The notes under the pieces are model-generated. The model ran no database searches and was not told where the DNA came from. It saw nothing but the letters and a program-made list of their open reading frames with translations. Below are positions 1 to 7,895 of a stretch of 64,000 bases of DNA, one piece after another. The number at the start of each line of letters is the position of its first letter. Position 1 is the stretch's first letter. Position numbers and translations under genes: made by a program. Source of the stretch: Flavobacteriaceae bacterium (GTDB lineage Bacteria; Bacteroidota; Bacteroidia; Flavobacteriales; Flavobacteriaceae); contig JAURNV010000016.1 of NCBI GenBank assembly GCA_030830005.1, positions 21,539-85,538 of the forward strand, given 5' to 3'.

Positions 1-480
1 TTTAAAAAAGACAAGCTAGATTTTGTGGGTTTTGTGTTTATTGGACTTATTCGCGTAGGCGACGATCCCTATGTAATTGAATATAACGTACGTATGGGCG
101 ACCCTGAAACCCAAGTGGTGCTACCTCGTATCGAAAACGACATGATGGAATTGCTTTCAGCAACCGCCCAAAAACGACTCAATGAAGTGGAACTCCACAT
201 CCGCCCCGAAGCAGCAGCAACCGTAGTTGCCGTATCAGGAGGCTATCCTGAAGCCTATGAAAACGGGAAAGAAATCACGGGAATCCCCAACGATGGGTTA
301 ATTTTCCACGCGGGTACAACACTCGACAACGGCAAACTTGTTTCGAACGGAGGTCGCGTATTGGCATCAACAGGATTTGGAAATGACATTCAAGAAGCAC
401 TGACATCTGCTTATGCCGGCCTAACAAACATAGCGTTTGAGGGAATGTATTTTAGAAAAGATTTAGGCTTTGATTTATAG
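1..480 (+). CDS. purD: Phosphoribosylamine--glycine ligase (GARS), 3' part
   Basis: PurD joins glycine to 5-phosphoribosylamine using ATP, the second step of purine synthesis, in the cytoplasm. The reading frame is open from base 1, so the gene begins outside the window; the ORF-track start at base 25 is only an internal GTG. About 159 residues are present of a usual length near 425. NVRMGDPETQ, preceded by a glutamate, is the metal-binding end of the ATP-grasp domain. The rest, with the VSGGYPEAYENGK stretch, matches the GARS C-terminal domain. The stop overlaps the end of the convergent DUF6341 gene by 6 bases. Identification is secure. Confidence 0.95.
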   Translation, partial: FKKDKLDFVGFVFIGLIRVGDDPYVIEYNVRMGDPETQVVLPRIENDMMELLSATAQKRLNEVELHIRPEAAATVVAVSGGYPEAYENGKEITGIPNDGLIFHAGTTLDNGKLVSNGGRVLASTGFGNDIQEALTSAYAGLTNIAFEGMYFRKDLGFDL

Positions 481-702
481 AAAAGAATGCGAAGTAGAAT
501 CGCGGTCTTCCTCGTTGTTATCGTTAAATTTCTTTAACTGACCCAACCAGTAGATCATTCCAGCAAAACCAATAACTAAAAACAGCCAGTTAAGCGCGTT
601 TGCTAAAAACCAGCTTGAAAGCTCTAAATCGCGTAGCATGTTGAGTGGAATAAACAATATTTCTTCAAACAGGTAGGCAATGGCTTCAAAAAAGGCTTTC
701 AT
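475..702 (-). CDS. DUF6341-type small membrane protein
   Basis: A 75-residue protein with an amphipathic N-terminal part (MKAFFEAIAY...), one clear membrane helix at about residues 36-55 (ANALNWLFLVIGFAGMIYWL) and an acidic, polar tail. It resembles a small flavobacterial family that I recall as DUF6341, often found beside purD; some members carry an unlikely uracil phosphoribosyltransferase label. The function is unknown. The ORF track starts at 786, but a perfect -7 box (721-728) lies inside that extension, so the ATG at 702 is preferred. The 3' end overlaps purD tail to tail. Confidence 0.75.
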   Translation of the reverse strand: MKAFFEAIAYLFEEILFIPLNMLRDLELSSWFLANALNWLFLVIGFAGMIYWLGQLKKFNDNNEEDRDSTSHSFL

Positions 703-720
703 AATATTGATTTTGTAAGG

Positions 721-728
721 CAAAAATA
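721..728 (-). promoter_or_regulatory. -7 promoter element of the DUF6341 gene
   Basis: On the minus strand this reads TATTTTTG, an exact match to the Bacteroidota -7 consensus TAnnTTTG. It lies 18 bases upstream of the ATG at 702. It forms a divergent pair with the box at 775-782. Confidence 0.5.
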
Positions 729-774
729 CACCTAAAAACGACGTGAAGCAAGTGAGCCCTTTTGGATTTTGACC

Positions 775-782
775 TATCTTTG
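775..782 (+). promoter_or_regulatory. -7 promoter element of the DUF4254 gene
   Basis: TATCTTTG matches TAnnTTTG exactly and lies 15 bases upstream of the ATG at 798. It falls inside the longer ORF of the track (start 762), which argues for the downstream start. No clear -33 TTTG at the expected spacing was seen. Confidence 0.5.
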
Positions 783-797
783 GCAAAAGTTTTTCCC

Positions 798-1403
798 ATG
801 ACTAGCGCACAAGCATTTCACATATTTGAGCAAAGCATCGAAAAATACCACGTTCTTGATTCGGTAGACCAAGCCTTTGAAAATCCGCATGATAGCCACA
901 CCCTAGACCATTTATTGTACCGAAAAAACTGGATCGACACCGTACAGTGGCACTATGAAGATCTGATTCGTGAACCCGGTATTGACCCTGTTGACGCATT
1001 AGTGCTAAAGCGCAAAATAGATGCCTCTAACCAAGACCGCACCGATACCGTGGAATATATTGACAGTTATTTCTTGCAGCAATTTAAAGATGTTGCCCCT
1101 CATTCCAATGCGACTATCAACACTGAAAGTCCGGCATGGGCTATAGACCGACTTTCTATTTTGGCGCTTAAAATTTACCACATGAATGAAGAGGCAAATC
1201 GGCCCTCGGCGAGCGAAGCCCACCGCGCTACCTGTGCTAAAAAATTGACGGTTTTATTGGAACAAAAAATGGATTTATCCACCGCTATAGACCAACTACT
1301 GGAGGATATGGCAGCAGGACGTAAATACATGAAAGAATACAAACAAATGAAAATGTACAATGACGAATCACTAAACCCGGTGTTGTACCAGAAAAATTCC
1401 TAA
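798..1403 (+). CDS. DUF4254 family protein
   Basis: A 201-residue soluble protein of the DUF4254 family, whose biochemical role I do not know. Recognisable features are the FHIFEQSIEKYH start, the LLYRKNWIDTVQWHYEDLIR segment and the RKIDASNQDRTDTVE segment, rich in acidic and basic residues and largely helical. The ATG at 798 is used because the ORF-track start at 762 lies upstream of a perfect -7 box. The stop codon overlaps the ATG of the next gene, a family 9 glycosyltransferase (TAATG). The pairing with that enzyme suggests a job in lipopolysaccharide or other glycan synthesis, which is inference from context. Confidence 0.8.
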   Translation: MTSAQAFHIFEQSIEKYHVLDSVDQAFENPHDSHTLDHLLYRKNWIDTVQWHYEDLIREPGIDPVDALVLKRKIDASNQDRTDTVEYIDSYFLQQFKDVAPHSNATINTESPAWAIDRLSILALKIYHMNEEANRPSASEAHRATCAKKLTVLLEQKMDLSTAIDQLLEDMAAGRKYMKEYKQMKMYNDESLNPVLYQKNS

Positions 1404-2437
1404 TGGCAGCCAAACACATTTTGGTGTTTCGATTTTCGGCCCTCGGCGATGTTGCCATGTGCCTGCCCGTCCTGCGCTGCCTTACTCAAGTCTACCCCCA
1501 TCTAAAACTCACCATTGTTACCCGAAAACGGTTTTTACCCCTGTTTGAAGAACTGCCCAATGTACAGTTTTTCACCCCTGACTTTACAGGCGAACACAAA
1601 GGACTTCGCGGACTATACCGATTGTTTTTGGCATTAAAAAAATTACACCCGTCAGCTATTGCAGACCTCCACCAAGTGCTGCGAACACAAGTTTTATTGG
1701 CCTTTTTTCGCCCTTTGTTTTGGATAAAGCAAGCGCGCATCAACAAAGGCAGGAGTGATAAAAAAAGGCTTACGCGAAAAAAGCCCAAAACCCTAGTACC
1801 GCTACTCCCACAAATCCATCGTTATGCACAAGTGTTTGAAAAACTAAGCCTTCCCATTTCGCTTAGTGAGCACGAAGTGCCGTTGCGCCCCGCCTGTCCC
1901 AATACCCAAGCCCTTCGATTAAACGAAAACCGCAAGTGGATTGGTATTGCGCCTTTTGCCGCACACCAAAGCAAACAATATCCGTTAGACCTCATGCAAC
2001 AGGTAGTGGCGTTTTTACAAAAAGAACATCAGGTGGTTTTGTTTGGTTACGGAGCGGAAGAAAAACATCAACTCGATATTTGGGCCAATGCTTACGAAAA
2101 CGTAGCCAACGCCACGGGCGTATATACGTTTGATGCCGAACTGCGACTTATCGCACAACTAGACCTTATGCTTTCCATGGACTCGGCAAATGGACATTTG
2201 GCTGCAAACTATGGCGTTCCCGTCATTACGCTTTGGGGCAGTACGCACCCTTGTTTGGGCTTTACCCCTTTTGCGCAACCCGAAAAGCATAGCCTCACCC
2301 CCAGTCGCCAAGAATACCCACTACTACCCAGTTCAGTATATGGAAACAAAACCCACAAAGGCTACCAAGATGCCATGCGAAGCATTGCCCCAAAAACAGT
2401 GATTGAGTTAGTGTTAGAAGTTCTAATTGGCAGGTAA
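1403..2437 (+). CDS. Glycosyltransferase family 9 (heptosyltransferase-like)
   Basis: A 344-residue GT-B enzyme of family 9, the family of ADP-heptose:LPS heptosyltransferases, expected to act at the inner face of the cytoplasmic membrane on a lipopolysaccharide core. The N-terminal motif FRFSALGDVAM (residues 9-19) and the C-terminal donor-site region, with SMDSANGHLAA near 260 followed by VPVITLWGSTHP, are characteristic. The length is normal for the family. It is translationally coupled to the DUF4254 gene by a one-base stop/start overlap. The exact sugar cannot be read from the sequence. Confidence 0.88.
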   Translation: MAAKHILVFRFSALGDVAMCLPVLRCLTQVYPHLKLTIVTRKRFLPLFEELPNVQFFTPDFTGEHKGLRGLYRLFLALKKLHPSAIADLHQVLRTQVLLAFFRPLFWIKQARINKGRSDKKRLTRKKPKTLVPLLPQIHRYAQVFEKLSLPISLSEHEVPLRPACPNTQALRLNENRKWIGIAPFAAHQSKQYPLDLMQQVVAFLQKEHQVVLFGYGAEEKHQLDIWANAYENVANATGVYTFDAELRLIAQLDLMLSMDSANGHLAANYGVPVITLWGSTHPCLGFTPFAQPEKHSLTPSRQEYPLLPSSVYGNKTHKGYQDAMRSIAPKTVIELVLEVLIGR

Positions 2438-2449
2438 GTTCAAAAGAGA

Positions 2450-2457
2450 TATATTTG
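2450..2457 (+). promoter_or_regulatory. -7 promoter element of the DUF5687 permease gene
   Basis: TATATTTG matches TAnnTTTG and lies 17 bases before the ATG at 2475. A TTG at 2427-2429 sits 20 bases upstream, a suitable -33 spacing. This is the best-spaced promoter in the window. Confidence 0.55.
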
Positions 2458-2474
2458 TTAGCACACATCTACTT

Positions 2475-3944
2475 ATGCTAAGTCACTTTTTATTTTTACA
2501 ATGGAAATCTTTTGTGCGCGGAGCTGGCTTTGCCACAGGTTTGGCGCAAAAAATCATCCTCGGATTTGGGTGGGTGTATTTTGCTTTTGTCTTTACTGGT
2601 TTGGCCTTTATTGGCTTTTATTACGCACAAGACGAGCTGGGCGAAGACCCACTAGTGTTTCTTTCAGGTAACCTTATTTATGGTGTGGTTTTTTGGGTAA
2701 TTCTTCGATACTTTCTACAAAAAATGCCTGCTGTGCATGTGCAACCGCTTTTAGCCCTCCCTGTTTCTAAAAAAAGCATCGTTCGCTATGGACTATCCAA
2801 AACCGTATTGAGTTTTTTTAATCTCAGCAACCTATTCTTTTTTGTGCCTTTTGGCATTATTCTCTTTCGTGAGGAGTATAACCCACTTGGTGTTTTAGGC
2901 TGGTGGATAGCCGTCGGAAGTCTCATTCTAGCGACCAATTTCTTAAACATCATGCTCAATAGTGTAGACCGCATATTAATTGTAGTGGCTGCTCTATTGG
3001 CAGGTCTTTTTGCTTTACAGTATTTTGAAATCATTAACCTTGCGGTTTGGACTGCGCCCTTGTTTATGGCGCCCTACAAACAACCGCTTTGGGGTTTAAT
3101 CCCCTTTGGATTATTGGTGCTCTTATACCGCTGGAGTTTTGCCCACTTTAGAAACAAACTATTTTTGGATAGCGACGCGATGCGCCCAAAAAAGGAAACG
3201 CACCGTGTTGCAGATTTAAATTGGTTAGATCGCTTTGGGCGTATCGCCATTTTTTTGCGAAACGATATTCGCCTTATTGTACGCAACAAAAGGGCTCGTG
3301 TTTCGGTGTGGATGGGTTTTGCCTTTTTGCTTTATGGACTTTTTTTTATGAATGATATTTACAGCAGCCCCGTGTGGATGGTGTTTGTAGGGATTTTTGT
3401 TAGTGGCGGATTTTTGTTTGGCTTTGGGCAATACGTACCCAGTTGGGATAGTAGTTATTATCCCTTGATGATGACGCAAAACATTCCCTACAAGGAATAT
3501 CTAACATCCAAGTGGTGGTTGGTAGTAGTTGGCACCTTAGCAGGAATGATTTTGTCAAGTTTTTATGTCTTTTTTGGGTGGGAAACTTACCTGGCTATTT
3601 TAGCAGGTGGGGTGTATAATATTGGGATAAATGCCTACCTAGTTTTGCTTTCTGGTGCCTATACCCGTACCCCCATTGATCTAACGTCAACCAAAAATGC
3701 TTTTGGCGATAAAAAATCGTTCAACCTAAAGTCTTTACTGCTCTCCATTCCTAAAATTTTACTCCCCATGTTTGTGTTTTATGTGGGGGTTTTAGTGCAT
3801 AGCAAAGGGGTGGGCATTGCCTTTGTGGCTTTGGTAGGCATTTTAGGATTTGCCTTCCGAAACTTAGTTTTTGGATGGATTGAAAAAATCTACCAACAAG
3901 AAAAATATCAAACGCTACTAGCGTATAAACAAAAGAACGCATGA
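2475..3944 (+). CDS. DUF5687 family ABC exporter membrane protein
   Basis: A 489-residue integral membrane protein with roughly 10 or more hydrophobic helices, of the DUF5687 type found as permease partner of an ABC ATPase in Bacteroidota. The start MLSHFLFLQWKSFVRG places an interfacial helix before the first membrane span. The ORF track begins at 2427 inside the previous gene, but the promoter at 2450-2457 favours the ATG at 2475. The stop overlaps the ATG of the ATPase gene (ATGA), so the two should form one transporter. The substrate is unknown. Confidence 0.82.
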   Translation: MLSHFLFLQWKSFVRGAGFATGLAQKIILGFGWVYFAFVFTGLAFIGFYYAQDELGEDPLVFLSGNLIYGVVFWVILRYFLQKMPAVHVQPLLALPVSKKSIVRYGLSKTVLSFFNLSNLFFFVPFGIILFREEYNPLGVLGWWIAVGSLILATNFLNIMLNSVDRILIVVAALLAGLFALQYFEIINLAVWTAPLFMAPYKQPLWGLIPFGLLVLLYRWSFAHFRNKLFLDSDAMRPKKETHRVADLNWLDRFGRIAIFLRNDIRLIVRNKRARVSVWMGFAFLLYGLFFMNDIYSSPVWMVFVGIFVSGGFLFGFGQYVPSWDSSYYPLMMTQNIPYKEYLTSKWWLVVVGTLAGMILSSFYVFFGWETYLAILAGGVYNIGINAYLVLLSGAYTRTPIDLTSTKNAFGDKKSFNLKSLLLSIPKILLPMFVFYVGVLVHSKGVGIAFVALVGILGFAFRNLVFGWIEKIYQQEKYQTLLAYKQKNA

Positions 3945-4642
3945 TTGAAATATCTACCCTTTCGAAAACCTATGGCGCTCAAACGGTTCTCAACATTGAA
4001 CAGCTGCATATCCCCGCCGGACAAACTTTTGGCCTTGTAGGCAACAACGGTGCCGGAAAAACCACCCTATTTAGCTTGATGCTTGATCTTATTTCCCCCA
4101 CATCGGGAACGGTTACCAACAACGAAGTGATCGTTCAAAACAGTGAAGACTGGAAAACACATACTGCTGCTTTTTTGGACGAAAGTTTTCTGATAGGGTA
4201 CCTCACCCCCGAGGAATATTTTACTTTCATCGGAGGGCTGCGTGGAATAAAAAAAGAAGACGTTTCCATTGCTTTAGAGGCATATACAGACTTCTTTCAT
4301 GGTGAGGTCTTAGGACAAAAAAAATATATCCGTGATTTGTCTAAAGGAAACCAAAAAAAAGTGGGAATTGTAGGAACATTGCTTTCCAATACCCCTTTGG
4401 TAATTTTAGATGAACCCTTTGCCAACCTAGACCCTACGACGCAAATCAGGCTTAAAAATTTACTGAAAGAGCAGGCAAGTGCATCAGGAAAAACATTTTT
4501 GATTTCAAGTCATGATTTACAGCATATCACCGATGTTTGTGATCGTATTGTGGTATTGCATCAAGGAAAAATTGTGCGAGATGAGGTGACCTCACCAGAT
4601 ACATTAAAGGAATTGGAAGGCTTTTTTAGCGAACAGTTGTAA
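3941..4642 (+). CDS. ABC transporter ATP-binding protein
   Basis: A 233-residue ATPase that should power the DUF5687 permease encoded just upstream. It has Walker A GNNGAGKT (residues 34-41), signature LSKGNQ (134-139), Walker B LVILDEP (154-160), D-loop NLDP, and the H-switch in ISSHD. The family resembles CcmA/YadG-type single-domain ATPases, which usually drive export. The 4-base ATGA overlap with the permease gene indicates coupled translation. No substrate-binding protein is nearby, in keeping with an exporter. Confidence 0.93.
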   Translation: MIEISTLSKTYGAQTVLNIEQLHIPAGQTFGLVGNNGAGKTTLFSLMLDLISPTSGTVTNNEVIVQNSEDWKTHTAAFLDESFLIGYLTPEEYFTFIGGLRGIKKEDVSIALEAYTDFFHGEVLGQKKYIRDLSKGNQKKVGIVGTLLSNTPLVILDEPFANLDPTTQIRLKNLLKEQASASGKTFLISSHDLQHITDVCDRIVVLHQGKIVRDEVTSPDTLKELEGFFSEQL

Positions 4643-4694
4643 TAATGTACATACTAAAGCCTTTTTTTTTCAGTTTTTATCATAGGTTTATAGC

Positions 4695-7118
4695 ATGAAA
4701 AAAGCGCTTTTCTTTCTTGTGATGATTACGGTTGCGTCCTGCTCAACCAAAAAGAATGGTGCCCTCAACCGCGTCTATCACAACACCACTTCCAAATTCA
4801 ATCCTCTTTTTAACGGAGAAGAAGCCTTGCGTTTCGGACTTTTAGATATCACCCAAAGGCATCAAGATAATTATTGGTTGCCTTTGTCTGTTGACTCCTA
4901 CGAACTTCCCGACCCCTTTAATACAGAAAATACCTCAAACGAATTTTTTGACCGCGCCGAAGAAAAAGCCATCCTAACAGTGCAAAAACACTCCATGCTT
5001 ATTAAAGGCGAACAATACAATAACCAAATTTCGAGAGCCTATTTGCTTCTGGGCAAAGCGCGTTATTTTAATGGACGTTACCTTCAAGCTGTTGAGGCTT
5101 TTTCCTATGTTATAAAAAATATGGCTGCCTCTTCCGAAGCCTTTGAGGCCGAATTATGGCGCGCCAAAAGTTATTTAGAAATGGGACAACACGATCGCGC
5201 CGCTCGTGAATTGACCAATATCGCAGCATCTACAACTTTGAAGCCTTCTCAATATGCTATCGTGCAATCAGCCCTCGCTGATGCACTATTGCGAGAAGAA
5301 AAAGACACCCTTTCAACCCAACCACTACTACGAGCAATAGCAACTGAAAAGTCAACACTAAAGCGTGGACGCTATGCCTATTTGTTGGGGCAATTATATG
5401 ATAAGCTTGAATATAACGACTCCGCAATGATTGCCTATGGGCAGGTTTTGGATTTAAATCGTCGGATTCCTCGTGAGTTATGGATTCATGCGCGTCTAGC
5501 CCAGCTTAAAAATAACAGCCCGAATAACGAAGAAACGTTAGTTGCCTACAAAAAGCTTCTTCGTAGCGACGAAGATCGTAGATTCAGAGATAAAATTCAT
5601 TATTTCTATGGTACCTACTTGCTTAAAGGTAACGATAGTTTGGGTTGTGAAAAAGAACTAAATGCTTCTTTGCAAACAAAAACTCAAGACAGCTACCTTA
5701 AGTCCCTTATTTATGAGCAACTAGCGTCAAATCGCATTGATCAAGTTGCTTTTGTATCGGCAGGTGCGTATTTAGACAGTACCCTTCAAAATCTTGATGA
5801 AAAAACACGGCGCTATCGCAAGCTCAACCGTCAACGCAAAAAGCTGGACGATATCATATCCTATGAAAAAACCATTGCCGAAACGGATAGCCTACTAAAG
5901 CTGATGCAAATGACTCCCGAAGAGCAAAAACAAGTAGTTAGCAAACATATTGAAACGCTCAAAGAAGAAAAAGCAAAAGCAGAAGCCCTTGCCAAAAAAG
6001 GAGAATTGGTCAATACGGTTCAGATCGGAAGTTTTTATTTTTACAACAGTAAACAGGTTGATGACGGAAAACGTGAGTTTCAACGCGATTGGGCAAATGT
6101 AGCCTTAGAAGACAATTGGAAATACAGCCCAAAAACAACCTCTTCTGTTACAGTTTTACAGCCCGACGACGCCATTGAAAAAGGCACGCAAGACCCAACG
6201 TTTATTCCTGAAACGTACTTATCACAAATTCCTCCCATAACAGCAAAAGATAGTATTCAGCAATTGCAGCACGAAGCCTATTTCCAAGCTGGACTAGCAT
6301 ATAAAGAGCAATTTAATGTAACGGACTCTGCAATTGCGCGCTTTTCTGCATTGATAGATACAAGCCCAGCCGAGCGATATATTCCACCAACCCTTTATCA
6401 TTTATATGAATTGTATCCTGAAAACGCTGCACAAAAGGCACTATATGCTGAACAGATTTTAGCACAATATCCAGAAAGCGATTACGCATTAATGATACGC
6501 ACCCCCGAAACCTTAATGGAAAATATGCTTGAAAATAAAGCAGCTCTTGTAACCGCTATTGAAGCGTTTGCTGCACAAGATTTTGTTGCCGTTATTGATA
6601 AAAGTGAACAGCTAATTTCCCAACTAAAAGATAAAGAACTTCAGGCAGAATGGGCACTTCTAAGGGCAAAATCTTTGGGTAGACTTGATGGGCTTGATGC
6701 CTACAAAACAGCGCTGACTTCATTGTTTGAAACGTATCCAAAAACAAAAAGTGGTGTTCTAGCTAAAAAACAGTTAGATGGCTTCGAAGTGTATAATGAC
6801 ATTGCTCCCATTGAAAATGAAAAGGCAAAATTAGTTTTCGTTCGAACACCTACGCAGCGTGAACAATCAGAAAAAGACATGAAATGGATTGAACAATGGA
6901 TTGAGCAACAAGGCGTTGATGGGCGTCTTAAGGTGTCTATCGATGTGTTTGATCGTAACCTAGAGACTTTAGTCATGCACGGGTTCAGTTCGGAAAAAAG
7001 TGCTGAAGAGACGCGTAACCTCATGAAGACGAGCAACCCGAAATTGCTAGGAACAAAAAATATTGTAATTTTGGCGTCCGCTTATCGAAATGCGCTTATC
7101 AATAAGCGTTTAGAATAA
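4695..7118 (+). CDS. sprE: SprE/PorW, type IX secretion system lipoprotein
   Basis: An 807-residue outer-envelope lipoprotein. The signal ends in a lipobox with Cys16 (TVASC). It is followed by the STKKN...YHNTTSKFNPLFNGEEAL region that I recognise from SprE/PorW, and then a long array of tetratricopeptide-like helices (for example LLLGKARYFNGRYLQAVEAFSYV near 117). SprE of Flavobacterium johnsoniae and PorW of Porphyromonas gingivalis are needed for T9SS secretion and, in gliders, for motility. The neighbourhood also fits, with a bactofilin and the atp genes next. The length is close to the family norm. No strong -7 box was seen; a TAGGTTTA lies just upstream. Confidence 0.88.
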   Translation: MKKALFFLVMITVASCSTKKNGALNRVYHNTTSKFNPLFNGEEALRFGLLDITQRHQDNYWLPLSVDSYELPDPFNTENTSNEFFDRAEEKAILTVQKHSMLIKGEQYNNQISRAYLLLGKARYFNGRYLQAVEAFSYVIKNMAASSEAFEAELWRAKSYLEMGQHDRAARELTNIAASTTLKPSQYAIVQSALADALLREEKDTLSTQPLLRAIATEKSTLKRGRYAYLLGQLYDKLEYNDSAMIAYGQVLDLNRRIPRELWIHARLAQLKNNSPNNEETLVAYKKLLRSDEDRRFRDKIHYFYGTYLLKGNDSLGCEKELNASLQTKTQDSYLKSLIYEQLASNRIDQVAFVSAGAYLDSTLQNLDEKTRRYRKLNRQRKKLDDIISYEKTIAETDSLLKLMQMTPEEQKQVVSKHIETLKEEKAKAEALAKKGELVNTVQIGSFYFYNSKQVDDGKREFQRDWANVALEDNWKYSPKTTSSVTVLQPDDAIEKGTQDPTFIPETYLSQIPPITAKDSIQQLQHEAYFQAGLAYKEQFNVTDSAIARFSALIDTSPAERYIPPTLYHLYELYPENAAQKALYAEQILAQYPESDYALMIRTPETLMENMLENKAALVTAIEAFAAQDFVAVIDKSEQLISQLKDKELQAEWALLRAKSLGRLDGLDAYKTALTSLFETYPKTKSGVLAKKQLDGFEVYNDIAPIENEKAKLVFVRTPTQREQSEKDMKWIEQWIEQQGVDGRLKVSIDVFDRNLETLVMHGFSSEKSAEETRNLMKTSNPKLLGTKNIVILASAYRNALINKRLE

Positions 7119-7136
7119 TAGGAATAGAGCTAACTT

Positions 7137-7553
7137 ATGTTTTCAGATAAAAAACAGAAAAATATGGACTCAAGTAAAAATGCAGTTAAAATCAATTTTA
7201 TTGAACCCAATACTCGGTTTGTTGGTGAGATCGAATCAAAATCTGATTTTAGAATCGATGGAAATTTACAGGGTAAAATTAACACTTCTGGACGTGTTGT
7301 TATCGGCAAAGAAGGCAACGTTTCTGGTGAAGTGTCTTGTGGCTACGCCGATGTTATGGGTAACTTTAACGGAGATCTATCGGTCAATGGGCTATTAACC
7401 ATTAAGTCAGACGGAATTGTTGAAGGTCAAATTACTGTAGGTAAGCTAGCAGTAGAATCTGGGGCAACTCTTAATGCACAATGTAGCATGAAAACAGCCG
7501 CAATAAAGTCAATTGTTGATGAAAAGCCCAAAACAGCCGAAAAAACGGCCTAA
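7137..7553 (+). CDS. Bactofilin (polymer-forming cytoskeletal protein)
   Basis: A 138-residue bactofilin. The middle is a regular beta-helix of short strands rich in Gly, Val and Ile (IEPNTRFVGEIESKSDFRIDGN, then GKEGNVSGEV, SDGIVEGQITVG), flanked by short disordered ends. Bactofilins self-assemble into filaments without nucleotide and scaffold envelope processes. The 3' end overlaps the atpZ gene by 35 bases in another frame, suggesting coupled expression. It may share a transcript with sprE, as the gap is 18 bases. Confidence 0.9.
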   Translation: MFSDKKQKNMDSSKNAVKINFIEPNTRFVGEIESKSDFRIDGNLQGKINTSGRVVIGKEGNVSGEVSCGYADVMGNFNGDLSVNGLLTIKSDGIVEGQITVGKLAVESGATLNAQCSMKTAAIKSIVDEKPKTAEKTA

Positions 7554-7737
7554 AACTTGGGCGGTACTCACTGGAGTTTCCTTTCAAATGGGAGGTTCGC
7601 TTTATTTGGCATCATTCGCTGGTAAGGCACTTGATGCTCGATGGGAAACAGGTAAAACGTTTACATTGATTCTTCTAATGCTGATGTTGACTGCTAACAT
7701 CTATGCATTGATTAAGTTCCTAAATCGGTACAATTAA
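7519..7737 (+). CDS. atpZ: AtpZ/AtpI family protein
   Basis: A 72-residue protein with a basic N-terminus (KSPKQPKKRPK) and two membrane helices around the GVSFQMGGSLYLASFAGKALD motif and the LILLMLMLTANIYALI segment. AtpI/AtpZ proteins help assemble the ATP synthase c-ring and have been linked to Mg/Ca transport. Its place before atpB fits. The ATG at 7519 was chosen over two TTG codons at 7513 and 7516. It lies within the last 35 bases of the bactofilin gene. Confidence 0.85.
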   Translation: MKSPKQPKKRPKTWAVLTGVSFQMGGSLYLASFAGKALDARWETGKTFTLILLMLMLTANIYALIKFLNRYN

Positions 7738-7842
7738 TTTGCTACAAATGGCTAAAATAGCTCGTTTAAGAGAGCTGATGTGATAAACTAAAATTCACGC
7801 CATTTTTCACGAATTTACTTTTTTTTCTTTTGGCTAAAAGTG

Positions 7843-7850
7843 TACATTTG
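7843..7850 (+). promoter_or_regulatory. -7 promoter element of the atp operon
   Basis: TACATTTG matches TAnnTTTG exactly in the gap between atpZ and atpB. It lies 45 bases before the preferred TTG start at 7896 and downstream of the ORF-track start at 7830, which argues against that start. Confidence 0.5.
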
Positions 7851-7895
7851 CAGCGTTTTAATTACAACGATAGCATTACGTCAAAAACAAAACAA

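Noticed and set aside
475-786. Long start of the DUF6341 ORF (103 aa)
   Set aside because: The extension runs over an exact -7 promoter box and has unlikely sequence; the ATG at 702 gives a normal start.
7737-7842. Weak AGCTC/GAGCT inverted repeat between atpZ and atpB
   Set aside because: The stem is only 5 bp with an 8-base loop and no T run follows directly; it could be chance.
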